Part shown: positions 52,397 through 64,000 of the stretch, in pieces
Layout: every line of letters begins with the position of its first letter
Numbering within the stretch: position 1 is the first letter of the stretch
Source of the DNA: Parapristionchus giblindavisi
Lineage: Eukaryota; Nematoda; Chromadorea; Rhabditida; Diplogasteridae
NCBI GenBank assembly: GCA_943737045.1
Contig: CALSFV010000019.1
Coordinates: 806,001 to 870,000, forward strand
DNA: 64,000 bases
Direction of reading: 5' to 3'
Notes under the pieces: generated by a model
Told to the model about the DNA's origin: nothing
The model's database searches: none
Seen by the model: the letters and a program-made list of their open reading frames with translations, nothing else
Translations under genes and position numbers: made by a program

Positions 52397-53359
52397 GAAA
52401 GATAAATTTACATATTGGCCGTACTGACCACTTTGAAATAGTTTATCTTATTCAGAATTTTTCGCCCTTTCATTTGGTATATGACACGATAGGATTCATT
52501 TTCATTTTCATATTTCTCAAGTTATCTTGATCATATCAGAGTAAAGGCTACTTTTGTACTTCGATCATTATAGCAGCCGTAAAATATTACAGATCGACAT
52601 GACCTGAAGTGCGTCTCATTCAGAATTTTTTCCTCTTTCACATAGTATATCACTCGCTGAGTATCATTGACAATTTGACTTGTAACATACTGTTTTGTAC
52701 CAAAAACAGAGAGTACTGAAAGATAAATTTACATATTGGCCGTACTGACCACTTTGAAATAGTTTATCTTATTCAGAATTTTTCGCCCTTTCATTTGGTA
52801 TATGACACGATAGGATTCATTTTCATTTTCATATTTCTCAAGTTATCTTGATCATATCAGAGTAAAGGCTACTTTTGTACTTCGATCATTATAGCATCAG
52901 TAAAATATTACAGATCGACATGACCTGAAGTGTGTCTCATTCAGAATTTTTTCCTCTTTCACATAGTATATCACTCGCTGAGTATCATTGACAATTTGAC
53001 TTGTAACGTGCTGTTTTGTACCAAAAACAGAGAGTACTGAAAGATAAATTTACATATTGGCCGTACTGACCACTTTGAAATAGTTTATCTTATTCAGAAT
53101 TTTTCGCCCTTTCATTTGGTATATGACACGATAGGAATCATTTTCATTTTCATATTTCTCAAGTTATCTTGATCATATCAGAGTAAAGGCAACTTTTGTA
53201 CTTCGATCATTATAGCAGCCGTAAAATATTACAGATCGACATGACCTGAAGTGTGTCTCATTCAGAATTTTTTCCTCTTTCACATAGTATATCACTCGCT
53301 GAGTATCATTGACAATTTGACTTGTAACATACTGTTTTGTACCAAAAACAGAGAGTACT

Positions 53360-55927
53360 GAAAGATAAATTTACATATTGACCGTACTGACCACTTTGAA
53401 ATAGTTTATCTTATTCAGAATTTTTCGCCCTTTCATTTGGTATATGACACGATAGGATTCATTTTCATTTTCATATTTCTCAAGTTATCTTGATCATATC
53501 AGAGTAAAGGCTACTTTTGTACTTCGATCATTATAGCAGCCGTAAAATATTACAGATCGACATGACCTGAAGTGTGTCTCATTCAGAATTTTTTCCTCTT
53601 TCACATAGTATATCACTCGCTGAGTATCTTTGACAATTTGACTTGTAACGTGCTGTTTTGTACCAAAAACAGAGAGTACTGAAAGATAAATTTACATATT
53701 GGCCGTACTGACCACTTTGAAATAGTTTATCTTATTCAGAATTTTTCGCCCTTTCATTTGGTATATGACACGATAGGATTCATTTTCATTTTCATATTTC
53801 TCAAGTTATCTTGATCATATCAGAGTAAAGGCTACTTTTGTACTTCGATCATTATAGCATCAGTAAAATATTAAAGATCGACATGACCTGAAGTGTGTCT
53901 CATTCAGAATTTTTTCCTCTTTCACATAGTATATCACGCGCTGAGTACCTTTGACAATTTGACTTGTAACGTGCTGTTTTGTACCAAAAACAGAGAGTAC
54001 TGAAAGATAAATTTACATATTGGCCGTACTGACCACTTTGAAATAGTTTATCTTATTCAGAATTTTTCGCCCTTTCATTTGGTATATGACACGATAGGAA
54101 TCATTTTCATTTTCATATTTCTCAAGTTATCTTGATCATATCAGAGTAAAGGCTACTTTTGTACTTCGATCATTATAGCAGCCGTAAAATATTACAGATC
54201 GACATGACCTGAAGTGTGTCTCATTCAGAATTTTTTCCTCTTTCACATAGTATATCACTCGCTGAGTATCATTGACAATTTGACTTGTAACATACTGTTT
54301 TGTACCAAAAACAGAGAGTACTGAAAGATAAATTTACATATTGGCCGTACTGACCACTTTGAAATAGTTTATCTTATTCAGAATTTTTCGCCCTTTCATT
54401 TGGTATATGACACGATAGGATTCATTTTCATTTTCATATTTCTCAAGTTATCTTGATCATATCAGAGTAAAGGCTACTTTTGTACTTCGATCATTATAGC
54501 ATCAGTAAAATATTAAAGATCGACATGACCTGAAGTGTGTCTCATTCAGAATTTTTTCCTCTTTCACATAGTATATCACTCGCTGAGTATCTTTGACAAT
54601 TTGACTTGTAACGTGCTGTTTTGTACCAAAAACAGAGAGTACTGAAAGATAAATTTACATATTGGCCGTACTGACCACTTTGAAATAGTTTATCTTATTC
54701 AGAATTTTTCGCCCTTTCATTTGGTATATGACACGATAGGATTCATTTTCATTTTCATATTTCTCAAGTTATCTTGATCATATCAGAGTAAAGGCTACTT
54801 TTGTACTTCGATCATTATAGCATCAGTAAAATATTAAAGATCGACATGACCTGAAGTGTGTCTCATTCAGAATTTTTTCCTCTTTCACATAGTATATCAC
54901 TCGCTGAGTATCTTTGACAATTTGACTTGTAACGTGCTGTTTTGTACCAAAAACAGAGAGTACTGAAAGATAAATTTACATATTGGCCGTACTGACCACT
55001 TTGAAATAGTTTATCTTATTCAGAATTTTTCGCCCTTTCATTTGGTATATGACACGATAGGAATCATTTTCATTTTCATATTTCTCAAGTTATCTTGATC
55101 ATATCAGAGTAAAGGCTACTTTTGTACTTCGATCATTATAGCAGCCGTAAAATATTACAGATCGACATGACCTGAAGTGTGTCTCATTCAGAATTTTTTC
55201 CTCTTTCACATAGTATATCACTCGCTGAGTATCATTGACAATTTGACTTGTAACATACTGTTTTGTACCAAAAACAGAGAGTACTGAAAGATAAATTTAC
55301 ATATTGGCCGTACTGACCACTTTGAAATAGTTTATCTTATTCAGAATTTTTCGCCCTTTCATTTGGTATATGACACGATAGGAATCATTTTCATTTTCAT
55401 ATTTCTCAAGTTATCTTGATCATATCAGAGTAAAGGCTACTTTTGTACTTCGATCATTATAGCAGCCGTAAAATATTACAGATCGACATGACCTGAAGTG
55501 TGTCTCATTCAGAATTTTTTCCTCTTTCACATAGTATATCACTCGCTGAGTATCATTGACAATTTGACTTGTAACATACTGTTTTGTACCAAAAACAGAG
55601 AGTACTGAAAGATAAATTTACATATTGGCCGTACTGACCACTTTGAAATAGTTTATCTTATTCAGAATTTTTCGCCCTTTCATTTGGTATATGACACGAT
55701 AGGAATCATTTTCATTTTCATATTTCTCAAGTTATCTTGATCATATCAGAGTAAAGGCTACTTTTGTACTTCGATCATTATAGCAGCCGTAAAATATTAC
55801 AGATCGACATGACCTGAAGTGTATCTCATTCAGAATTTTTTTCTCTTTCACATAGTATATCACTCGCTGAGTATCATTGACAATTTGACTTGTAACATAC
55901 TGTTTTGTACCAAAAACAGAGAGTACT
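53360..55927 (+). repeat. 2,568-bp eight-unit tandem duplication, copy 1
   Basis: Eight 321-bp units (53,360 to 55,607 starts). Rare variants shared with copy 2 at exactly 2,568 bp are CACGCGCTGAGTACC (53,935 and 56,503) and GTGTATCTC with TTTTTTTCTC (55,821 and 58,389). ATAGGAATC plus GCAGCCG units alternate with GCATCAG plus TTAAAG units in the same order in both. Confidence 0.94.
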
Positions 55928-58495
55928 GAAAGATAAATTTACATATTGGCCGTACTGACCACTTTGAAATAGTTTATCTTATTCAGAATTTTTCGCCCTT
56001 TCATTTGGTATATGACACGATAGGATTCATTTTCATTTTCATATTTCTCAAGTTATCTTGATCATATCAGAGTAAAGGCTACTTTTGTACTTCGATCATT
56101 ATAGCAGCCGTAAAATATTACAGATCGACATGACCTGAAGTGTGTCTCATTCAGAATTTTTTCCTCTTTCACATAGTATATCACTCGCTGAGTATCTTTG
56201 ACAATTTGACTTGTAACGTGCTGTTTTGTACCAAAAACAGAGAGTACTGAAAGATAAATTTACATATTGGCCGTACTGACCACTTTGAAATTGTTTATCT
56301 TATTCAGAATTTTTCGCCCTTTCATTTGGTATATGACACGATAGGATTCATTTTCATTTTCATATTTCTCAAGTTATCTTGATCATATCAGAGTAAAGGC
56401 TACTTTTGTACTTCGATCATTATAGCATCAGTAAAATATTAAAGATCGACATGACCTGAAGTGTGTCTCATTCAGAATTTTTTCCTCTTTCACATAGTAT
56501 ATCACGCGCTGAGTACCTTTGACAATTTGACTTGTAACGTGCTGTTTTGTACCAAAAACAGAGAGTACTGAAAGATAAATTTACATATTGGCCGTACTGA
56601 CCACTTTGAAATAGTTTATCTTATTCAGAATTTTTCGCCCTTTCATTTGGTATATGACACGATAGGAATCATTTTCATTTTCATATTTCTCAAGTTATCT
56701 TGATCATATCAGAGTAAAGGCTACTTTTGTACTTCGATCATTATAGCAGCCGTAAAATATTACAGATCGACATGACCTGAAGTGTGTCTCATTCAGAATT
56801 TTTTCCTCTTTCACATAGTATATCACTCGCTGAGTATCATTGACAATTTGACTTGTAACATACTGTTTTGTACCAAAAACAGAGAGTACTGAAAGATAAA
56901 TTTACATATTGGCCGTACTGACCACTTTGAAATAGTTTATCTTATTCAGAATTTTTCGCCCTTTCATTTGGTATATGACACGATAGGATTCATTTTCATT
57001 TTCATATTTCTCAAGTTATCTTGATCATATCAGAGTAAAGGCTACTTTTGTACTTCGATCATTATAGCATCAGTAAAATATTAAAGATCGACATGACCTG
57101 AAGTGTGTCTCATTCAGAATTTTTTCCTCTTTCACATAGTATATCACTCGCTGAGTATCTTTGACAATTTGACTTGTAACGTGCTGTTTTGTACCAAAAA
57201 CAGAGAGTACTGAAAGATAAATTTACATATTGGCCGTACTGACCACTTTGAAATAGTTTATCTTATTCAGAATTTTTCGCCCTTTCATTTGGTATATGAC
57301 ACGATAGGATTCATTTTCATTTTCATATTTCTCAAGTTATCTTGATCATATCAGAGTAAAGGCTACTTTTGTACTTCGATCATTATAGCATCAGTAAAAT
57401 ATTAAAGATCGACATGACCTGAAGTGTGTCTCATTCAGAATTTTTTCCTCTTTCACATAGTATATCACTCGCTGAGTATCTTTGACAATTTGACTTGTAA
57501 CGTGCTGTTTTGTACCAAAAACAGAGAGTACTGAAAGATAAATTTACATATTGGCCGTACTGACCACTTTGAAATAGTTTATCTTATTCAGAATTTTTCG
57601 CCCTTTCATTTGGTATATGACACGATAGGAATCATTTTCATTTTCATATTTCTCAAGTTATCTTGATCATATCAGAGTAAAGGCTACTTTTGTACTTCGA
57701 TCATTATAGCAGCCGTAAAATATTACAGATCGACATGACCTGAAGTGTGTCTCATTCAGAATTTTTTCCTCTTTCACATAGTATATCACTCGCTGAGTAT
57801 CATTGACAATTTGACTTGTAACATACTGTTTTGTACCAAAAACAGAGAGTACTGAAAGATAAATTTACATATTGGCCGTACTGACCACTTTGAAATAGTT
57901 TATCTTATTCAGAATTTTTCGCCCTTTCATTTGGTATATGACACGATAGGAATCATTTTCATTTTCATATTTCTCAAGTTATCTTGATCATATCAGAGTA
58001 AAGGCTACTTTTGTACTTCGATCATTATAGCAGCCGTAAAATATTACAGATCGACATGACCTGAAGTGTGTCTCATTCAGAATTTTTTCCTCTTTCACAT
58101 AGTATATCACTCGCTGAGTATCATTGACAATTTGACTTGTAACATACTGTTTTGTACCAAAAACAGAGAGTACTGAAAGATAAATTTACATATTGGCCGT
58201 ACTGACCACTTTGAAATAGTTTATCTTATTCAGAATTTTTCGCCCTTTCATTTGGTATATGACACGATAGGAATCATTTTCATTTTCATATTTCTCAAGT
58301 TATCTTGATCATATCAGAGTAAAGGCTACTTTTGTACTTCGATCATTATAGCAGCCGTAAAATATTACAGATCGACATGACCTGAAGTGTATCTCATTCA
58401 GAATTTTTTTCTCTTTCACATAGTATATCACTCGCTGAGTATCATTGACAATTTGACTTGTAACATACTGTTTTGTACCAAAAACAGAGAGTACT
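55928..58495 (+). repeat. 2,568-bp eight-unit tandem duplication, copy 2
   Basis: Unit-for-unit repeat of 53,360-55,927. Few differences are visible: copy 1 has a private ATTGACCGTAC in its first unit, copy 2 a private AAATTGTTTATC in its second. The next unit (58,496) has GCATCAG where a further copy would have GCAGCCG. Confidence 0.94.
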
Positions 58496-59137
58496 GAAAG
58501 ATAAATTTACATATTGGCCGTACTGACCACTTTGAAATAGTTTATCTTATTCAGAATTTTTCGCCCTTTCATTTGGTATATGACACGATAGGATTCATTT
58601 TCATTTTCATATTTCTCAAGTTATCTTGATCATATCAGAGTAAAGGCTACTTTTGTACTTCGATCATTATAGCATCAGTAAAATATTAAAGATCGACATG
58701 ACCTGAAGTGTGTCTCATTCAGAATTTTTTCCTCTTTCACATAGTATATCACTCGCTGAGTATCTTTGACAATTTGACTTGTAACGTGCTGTTTTGTACC
58801 AAAAACAGAGAGTACTGAAAGATAAATTTACATATTGGCCGTACTGACCACTTTGAAATAGTTTATCTTATTCAGAATTTTTCGCCCTTTCATTTGGTAT
58901 ATGACACGATAGGAATCATTTTCATTTTCATATTTCTCAAGTTATCTTGATCATATCAGAGTAAAGGCTACTTTTGTACTTCGATCATTATAGCAGCCGT
59001 AAAATATTACAGATCGACATGACCTGAAGTGTGTCTCATTCAGAATTTTTTCCTCTTTCACATAGTATATCACTCGCTGAGTATCATTGACAATTTGACT
59101 TGTAACGTGCTGTTTTGTACCAAAAACATAGAGTACT

Positions 59138-62100
59138 GAAAGATAAATTTACATATTGGCCGTACTGACCACTTTGAAATAGTTTATCTTATTCAGAATT
59201 TTTCGCCCTTTCATTTGGTATATGACACGATAGGAATCATTTTCATTTTCATATTTCTCAAGTTATCTTGATCATATCAGAGTAAAGGCTACTTTTGTAC
59301 TTCGATCATTATAGCAGCCGTAAAATATTACAGATCGACCTGACCTGAAGTGTGTCTCATTCAGAATTTTTTCCTCTTTCACATAGTATATCACTCGCTG
59401 AGTATCATTGACAATTTGACTTGTAACATACTGTTTTGTACCAAAAACAGAGAGTACTGAAAGATAAATTTACATATTGGCCGTACTGACCACTTTGAAA
59501 TAGTTTATCTTATTCAGAATTTTTCGCCCTTTCATTTGGTATATGACACGATAGGAATCATTTTCATTTTCATATTTCTCAAGTTATCTTGATCATATCA
59601 GAGTAAAGGCTACTTTTGTACTTCGATCATTATAGCAGCCGTAAAATATTACAGATCGACATGACCTGAAGTGTGTCTCATTCAGAATTTTTTCCTCTTT
59701 CACATAGTATATCACTCGCTGAGTATCATTGACAATTTGACTTGTAACATACTGTTTTGTACCAAAAACAGAGAGTACTGAAAGATAAATTTACATATTG
59801 GCCGTACTGACACTTTGAAATAGTTTATCTTATTCAGAATTTTTCGCCCTTTCATTTGGTATATGACACGATAGGATTCATTTTCATTTTCATATTTCTC
59901 AAGTTATCTTGATCATATCAGAGTAAAGGCTACTTTTGTACTTCGATCATTATAGCATCAGTAAAATATTACAGATCGACATGACCTGAAGTGTGTCTCA
60001 TTCAGAATTTTTTCCTCTTTCGCATAGTATATCACTCGCTGAGTATCATTGACAATTTGACTTGTAACATACTGTTTTGTACCAAAAACAGAGAGTACTG
60101 AAAGATAAATTTACATATTGGCCGTACTGACCCCTTTGAAATAGTTTATCTTATTCAGAATTTTTCGCCCTTTCATTTGGTATATGACACGATAGGATTC
60201 ATTTTCATTTTCATATTTCTCATGTTATCTTGATCATATCAGAGTAAAGGCTACTTTTGTACTTCGATCATTATAGCATCAGTAAAATATTACAGATCGA
60301 CATGACCTGAAGTGTGTCTCATTCAGAATTTTTTCCTCTTTCACATAGTATATCACTCGCTGAGTATCATTGACAATTTGACTTGTAACGTGCTGTTTTG
60401 TACCAAAAACATAGAGTACTGAAAGATAAATTTACATATTGGCCGTACTGACCACTTTGAAATAGTTTATCTTATTCAGAATTTTTCGCCCTTTCATTTG
60501 GAATATGACACGATAGGAATCATTTTCATTTTCATATTTCTCAAGTTATCTTGATCATATCAGAGTAAAGGCTACTTTTGTACTTCGATCATTATAGCAT
60601 CAGTAAAATATTACAGATCGACATGACCTGAAGTGTGTCTCATTCAGAATTTTTTCCTCTTTCACATAGTATATCACTCGCTGAGTATCATTGACAATTT
60701 GACTTGTAACGTGCTGTTTTGTACCAAAAACATAGAGTACTGAAAGATAAATTTACATATTGGCCGTACTGACCACTTTGAAATAGTTTATCTTATTCAG
60801 AATTTTTCGCCCTTTCATTTGGAATATGACACGATAGGAATCATTTTCATTTTCATATTTCTCAAGTTATCTTGATCATATCAGAGTAAAGGCTACTTTT
60901 GTACTTCGATCATTATAGCAGCCGTAAAATATTACAGATCGACCTGACCTGAAGTGTGTCTCATTCAGAATTTTTTCCTCTTTCACATAGTATATCACTC
61001 GCTGAGTATCATTGACAATTTGACTTGTAACATACTGTTTTGTACCAAAAACAGAGAGTACTGAAAGATAAATTTACATATTGGCCGTACTGACCACTTT
61101 GAAATAGTTTATCTTATTCAGAATTTTTCGCCCTTTCATTTGGTATATGACACGATAGGAATCATTTTCATTTTCATATTTCTCAAGTTATCTTGATCAT
61201 ATCAGAGTAAAGGCTACTTTTGTACTTCGATCATTATAGCAGCCGTAAAATATTACAGATCGACATGACCTGAAGTGTGTCTCATTCAGAATTTTTTCCT
61301 CTTTCACATAGTATATCACTCGCTGAGTATCATTGACAATTTGACTTGTAACATACTGTTTTGTACCAAAAACAGAGAGTACTGAAAGATAAATTTACAT
61401 ATTGGCCGTACTGACCCCTTTGAAATAGTTTATCTTATTCAGAATTTTTCGCCCTTTCATTTGGTATATGACACGATAGGATTCATTTTCATTTTCATAT
61501 TTCTCAAGTTATCTTGATCATATCAGAGTAAAGGCTACTTTTGTACTTCGATCATTATAGCATCAGTAAAATATTACAGATCGACATGACCTGAAGTGTG
61601 TCTCATTCAGAATTTTTTCCTCTTTCGCATAGTATATCACTCGCTGAGTATCATTGACAATTTGACTTGTAACATACTGTTTTGTACCAAAAACAGAGAG
61701 TACTGAAAGATAAATTTACATATTGGCCGTACTGACCCCTTTGAAATAGTTTATCTTATTCAGAATTTTTCGCCCTTTCATTTGGTATATGACACGATAG
61801 GATTCATTTTCATTTTCATATTTCTCAAGTTATCTTGATCATATCAGAGTAAAGGCTACTTTTGTACTTCGATCATTATAGCATCAGTAAAATATTACAG
61901 ATCGACATGACCTGAAGTGTGTCTCATTCAGAATTTTTTCCTCTTTCACATAGTATATCACTCGCTGAGTATCATTGACAATTTGACTTGTAACGTGCTG
62001 TTTTGTACCAAAAACATAGAGTACTGAAAGATAAATTTACATATTGGCCGTACTGACCACTTTGAAATAGTTTATCTTATTCAGAATTTTTCGCCCTTTC

Positions 62101-63948
62101 ATTTGGTATATGACACGATAGGAATCATTTTCATTTTCATATTTCTCAAATTATCTTGATCATATCAGAGTAAAGGCTACTTTTGTACTTCGATCATTAT
62201 AGCAGCCGTAAAATATTACAGATCGACCTGACCTGAAGTGTGTCTCATTCAGAATTTTTTCCTCTTTCACATAGTATATCACTCGCTGAGTATCATTGAC
62301 AATTTGACTTGTAACATACTGTTTTGTACCAAAAACAGAGAGTACTGAAAGATAAATTTACATATTGGCCGTACTGACCACTTTGAAATAGTTTATCTTA
62401 TTCAGAATTTTTCGCCCTTTCATTTGGTATATGACACGATAGGAATCATTTTCATTTTCATATTTCTCAAGTTATCTTGATCATATCAGAGTAAAGGCTA
62501 CTTTTGTACTTCGATCATTATAGCAGCCGTAAAATATTACAGATCGACATGACCTGAAGTGTGTCTCATTCAGAATTTTTTCCTCTTTCACATAGTATAT
62601 CACTCGCTGAGTATCATTGACAATTTGACTTGTAACATACTGTTTTGTACCAAAAACAGAGAGTACTGAAAGATAAATTTACATATTGGCCGTACTGACA
62701 CTTTGAAATAGTTTATCTTATTCAGAATTTTTCGCCCTTTCATTTGGTATATGACACGATAGGATTCATTTTCATTTTCATATTTCTCAAGTTATCTTGA
62801 TCATATCAGAGTAAAGGCTACTTTTGTACTTCGATCATTATAGCATCAGTAAAATATTACAGATCGACATGACCTGAAGTGTGTCTCATTCAGAATTTTT
62901 TCCTCTTTCGCATAGTATATCACTCGCTGAGTATCATTGACAATTTGACTTGTAACATACTGTTTTGTACCAAAAACAGAGAGTACTGAAAGATAAATTT
63001 ACATATTGGCCGTACTGACCCTTTGAAATAGTTTATCTTATTCAGAATTTTTCGCCCTTTCATTTGGTATATGACACGATAGGATTCATTTTCATTTTCA
63101 TATTTCTCAAGTTATCTTGATCATATCAGAGTAAAGGCTACTTTTGTACTTCGATCATTATAGCATCAGTAAAATATTACAGATCGACATGACCTGAAGT
63201 GTGTCTCATTCAGAATTTTTTCCTCTTTCACATAGTATATCACTCGCTGAGTATCATTGACAATTTGACTTGTAACGTGCTGTTTTGTACCAAAAACATA
63301 GAGTACTGAAAGATAAATTTACATATTGGCCGTACTGACCACTTTGAAATAGTTTATCTTATTCAGAATTTTTCGCCCTTTCATTTGGAATATGACACGA
63401 TAGGAATCATTTTCATTTTCATATTTCTCAAGTTATCTTGATCATATCAGAGTAAAGGCTACTTTTGTACTTCGATCATTATAGCAGCCGTAAAATATTA
63501 CAGATCGACATGACCTGAAGTGTGTCTCATTCAGAATTTTTTCCTCTTTCACATAGTATATCACTCGCTGAGTATCATTGACAATTTGACTTGTAACATA
63601 CTGTTTTGTACCAAAAACAGAGAGTACTGAAAGAGAAATTTACATATTGGCCGTACTGACACTTTGAAATAGTTTATCTTATTCAGAATTTGTCGCCCTT
63701 TCATTTGGTATATGACACGATAGGATTCATTTTCATTTTCATATTTCTCAAGTTATCTTGATCATATCAGAGTAAAGGCTACTTTTGTACTTCGATCATT
63801 ATAGCATCAGTAAAATATTACAGATCGACATGACCTGAAGTGTGTCTCATTCAGAATTTTTTCCTCTTTCGCATAGTATATCACTCGCTGAGTATCATTG
63901 ACAATTTGACTTGTAACATACTGTTTTGTACCAAAAACAGAGAGTACT
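59138..63948 (+). repeat. Four-unit higher-order repeat of about 1,284 bp (three full copies, one partial)
   Basis: The series is: (i) ATAGGAATC unit preceded by ACATAGAGTACTG, in three of the four copies with GATCGACCTGACC; (ii) ATAGGAATC/GCAGCCG unit; (iii) GCATCAG unit with TTTCGCATAG; (iv) GCATCAG unit ending CGTGCTG. Copies start at 59,138, 60,742, 62,026 and 63,308. One extra unit (60,421-60,741) sits between the first two. Period-to-period shifts of 1-2 bp come from 320-bp units. Confidence 0.88.
59780..63948 (+). repeat. Four 320-bp units with a 1-bp deletion near TGACCACTTTG
   Basis: Units 59,780-60,099, 62,668-62,987 and 63,629-63,948 read CTGACACTTTG instead of CTGACCACTTTG. The unit at 62,988-63,307 reads CTGACCCTTTG, a one-C loss from the related CTGACCCCTTTG. 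They occur only in the terminal HOR, at the third or fourth position of each repeat. Confidence 0.93.
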
Positions 63949-64000
63949 GAAAGATAAATTTACATATTGGCCGTACTGACCCCTTTGAAATAGTTTATCT
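63949..64000 (+). repeat. Partial unit at the window edge
   Basis: First 52 bp of a further unit, with the TGACCCCTTTG variant. The array continues beyond the window. The left edge also begins within the array, exactly at a unit boundary by the phase chosen here. Confidence 0.97.

Larger units (their letters stand above)
1..64000. repeat. Satellite DNA array, 321-bp unit, about 196 head-to-tail copies
   Basis: The same ~321-bp sequence recurs from first to last base in one orientation, without interruption. With the unit set to start at GAAAG after GAGTACT, starts fall at 1, 323, 645, 967, 1288, 1676 and so on to 63,949. Unit lengths are 321 (159 units), 322 (8), 320 (4), 388 (17), 387 (4) and 303 (3), which add up exactly. 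Units differ by a few substitutions and rare indels. The unit is AT-rich (about 67%). No unique DNA, transposon or gene interrupts it, and both window edges lie inside the array, so its true extent is unknown. Arrays of this type are usually heterochromatic in eukaryotes; a centromeric role is possible but not shown. I do not recognise a named satellite family. Confidence 0.98.
33191..64000 (+). repeat. Family B sub-array, main block (about 96 units)
   Basis: Units are 321 bp except for three of 303 bp and four of 320 bp. Family markers are CGCCC (a minority CGCTC), GACCTGAAGTGTG, and either GCATCAGTAAAA or GCAGCCGTAAAA. Sub-haplotypes include AATATTAAAGATC versus AATATTACAGATC, ATAACATCAG, CATTTAGTATATG, TTCAGGATTTT, ATAGGAATCATT, TGACCCCTTTG and ACATAGAGTACTG. 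These build several higher-order repeats, listed separately. No 66-bp-duplication units occur after 33,190. One unit starting at 52,397 keeps the A-like GAAGTGCGTC in a B background, a likely conversion patch or an ancestral state. Confidence 0.92.

Noticed and set aside
30489..64000. Possible giant repeat-protein gene: 321 bp is 3 x 107, the 66-bp duplication and 18-bp deletion are in frame, and one plus-strand frame of the typical unit has no TAA or TAG, only three TGA codons (44, 68 and 107, counted from AAG at unit position 3). In two units (near 35,321 and 35,963) one TGA is TGG.
   Set aside because: Three TGA stops per unit limit standard-code frames to about 43 codons in typical units. 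Even if TGA were sense, many family B units have TTAAAGATC, which puts TAA in that frame, and some A units have GGCTAATTTTG (TAA). Units of 320, 322 and 388 bp shift the frame. There is no start region, signal or codon pattern, and family differences are mostly not synonymous. A TGA-sense host plus peptides would be needed to revive the idea.
1..64000. CRISPR array
   Set aside because: The repeat is continuous, with no constant short repeat separated by unique spacers. The 'spacers' would be as conserved as the repeats.
1..64000. Transposable element or LTR origin of the unit
   Set aside because: No terminal inverted repeats, target-site duplications, poly-A tail or coding remnants are visible. 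The half-unit similarity is direct, not inverted, and is explained by an ancient tandem duplication.
1..64000. rDNA spacer, 5S or tRNA tandem array
   Set aside because: No unit contains a recognisable 5S, tRNA A/B-box arrangement or rRNA segment. The T-runs such as TTTTTT could end Pol III transcripts, but no internal promoter boxes accompany them.
1..64000. Assembly artefact (one repeat copied by the assembler)
   Set aside because: Private variants, partial HOR matches, mosaic ends and unit gains or losses differ along the window in ways simple assembler looping would not produce. Copy number of the near-identical 2,702-, 2,229- and 2,568-bp duplications still deserves a read-depth check.
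1..64000. Named insect satellites such as the Drosophila 1.688 (359-bp) or Tribolium ~360-bp families
   Set aside because: Unit length and AT content are similar, but I recognise no sequence match and cannot run a search, so no family name is assigned.

Overview
The whole 64,000-bp window is one uninterrupted, head-to-tail satellite DNA array. I find no gene, RNA gene, transposon, CRISPR array or unique sequence in it on either strand. The basic unit is 321 bp, about 33% G+C (105 of 321 in a family B unit), and T-rich on the strand shown. With the unit set to start at the GAAAG that follows GAGTACT, I count 195 complete units and a 52-bp start of a 196th. The lengths are 159 units of 321 bp, 8 of 322, 4 of 320, 17 of 388, 4 of 387 and 3 of 303. 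These sum to 63,948 bp, exactly where the last partial unit begins (63,949).

An array of this length, with nested higher-order repeats (HORs) and unit-exact duplications, points to pericentromeric, centromeric or other heterochromatic DNA of a eukaryote assembled from long reads. I do not recognise the sequence as a named satellite. CpG is not depleted in the unit, which weakly favours a genome with little germline CpG methylation (many invertebrates, some protists). I would not name a taxon.

Layout. Family A (1-30,488) carries CGCTC, GCAGCAGTTAAA and, mostly, GAACTGAAGTGCG. All 21 long units, which hold an extra 66-bp internal duplication, are in family A. Family B (30,489-31,772 and 33,191-64,000) carries CGCCC, GCATCAGTAAAA or GCAGCCGTAAAA, and GACCTGAAGTGTG. 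The three 303-bp units, which have an 18-bp deletion, are in family B. A 1.4-kb island of A (31,773-33,190) lies inside B because a 2,702-bp block spanning the A/B junction was duplicated in tandem.

On this base sit further duplications of whole numbers of units. They have periods of 1,351 bp (4 units), 5,980 bp, 3,664 bp, 2,702 bp, 642 bp (dimer), 2,229 bp (7 units), 1,284 bp (4 units, twice) and 2,568 bp (8 units). A dispersed block near 39.6-42.5 kb recurs near 46.0-48.5 kb. Changes between copies are mostly gains or losses of whole units, as expected from unequal exchange or replication slippage in register.

The 321-bp unit is itself an ancient dimer. Two half-units (about 169 and 153 bp) both start at ATTCAGAA and match at about 39 of their first 51 positions. 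Different haplotypes of the unit show all four combinations of two linked markers, direct evidence of exchange or conversion between units. Nothing in the window suggests that the array encodes protein.
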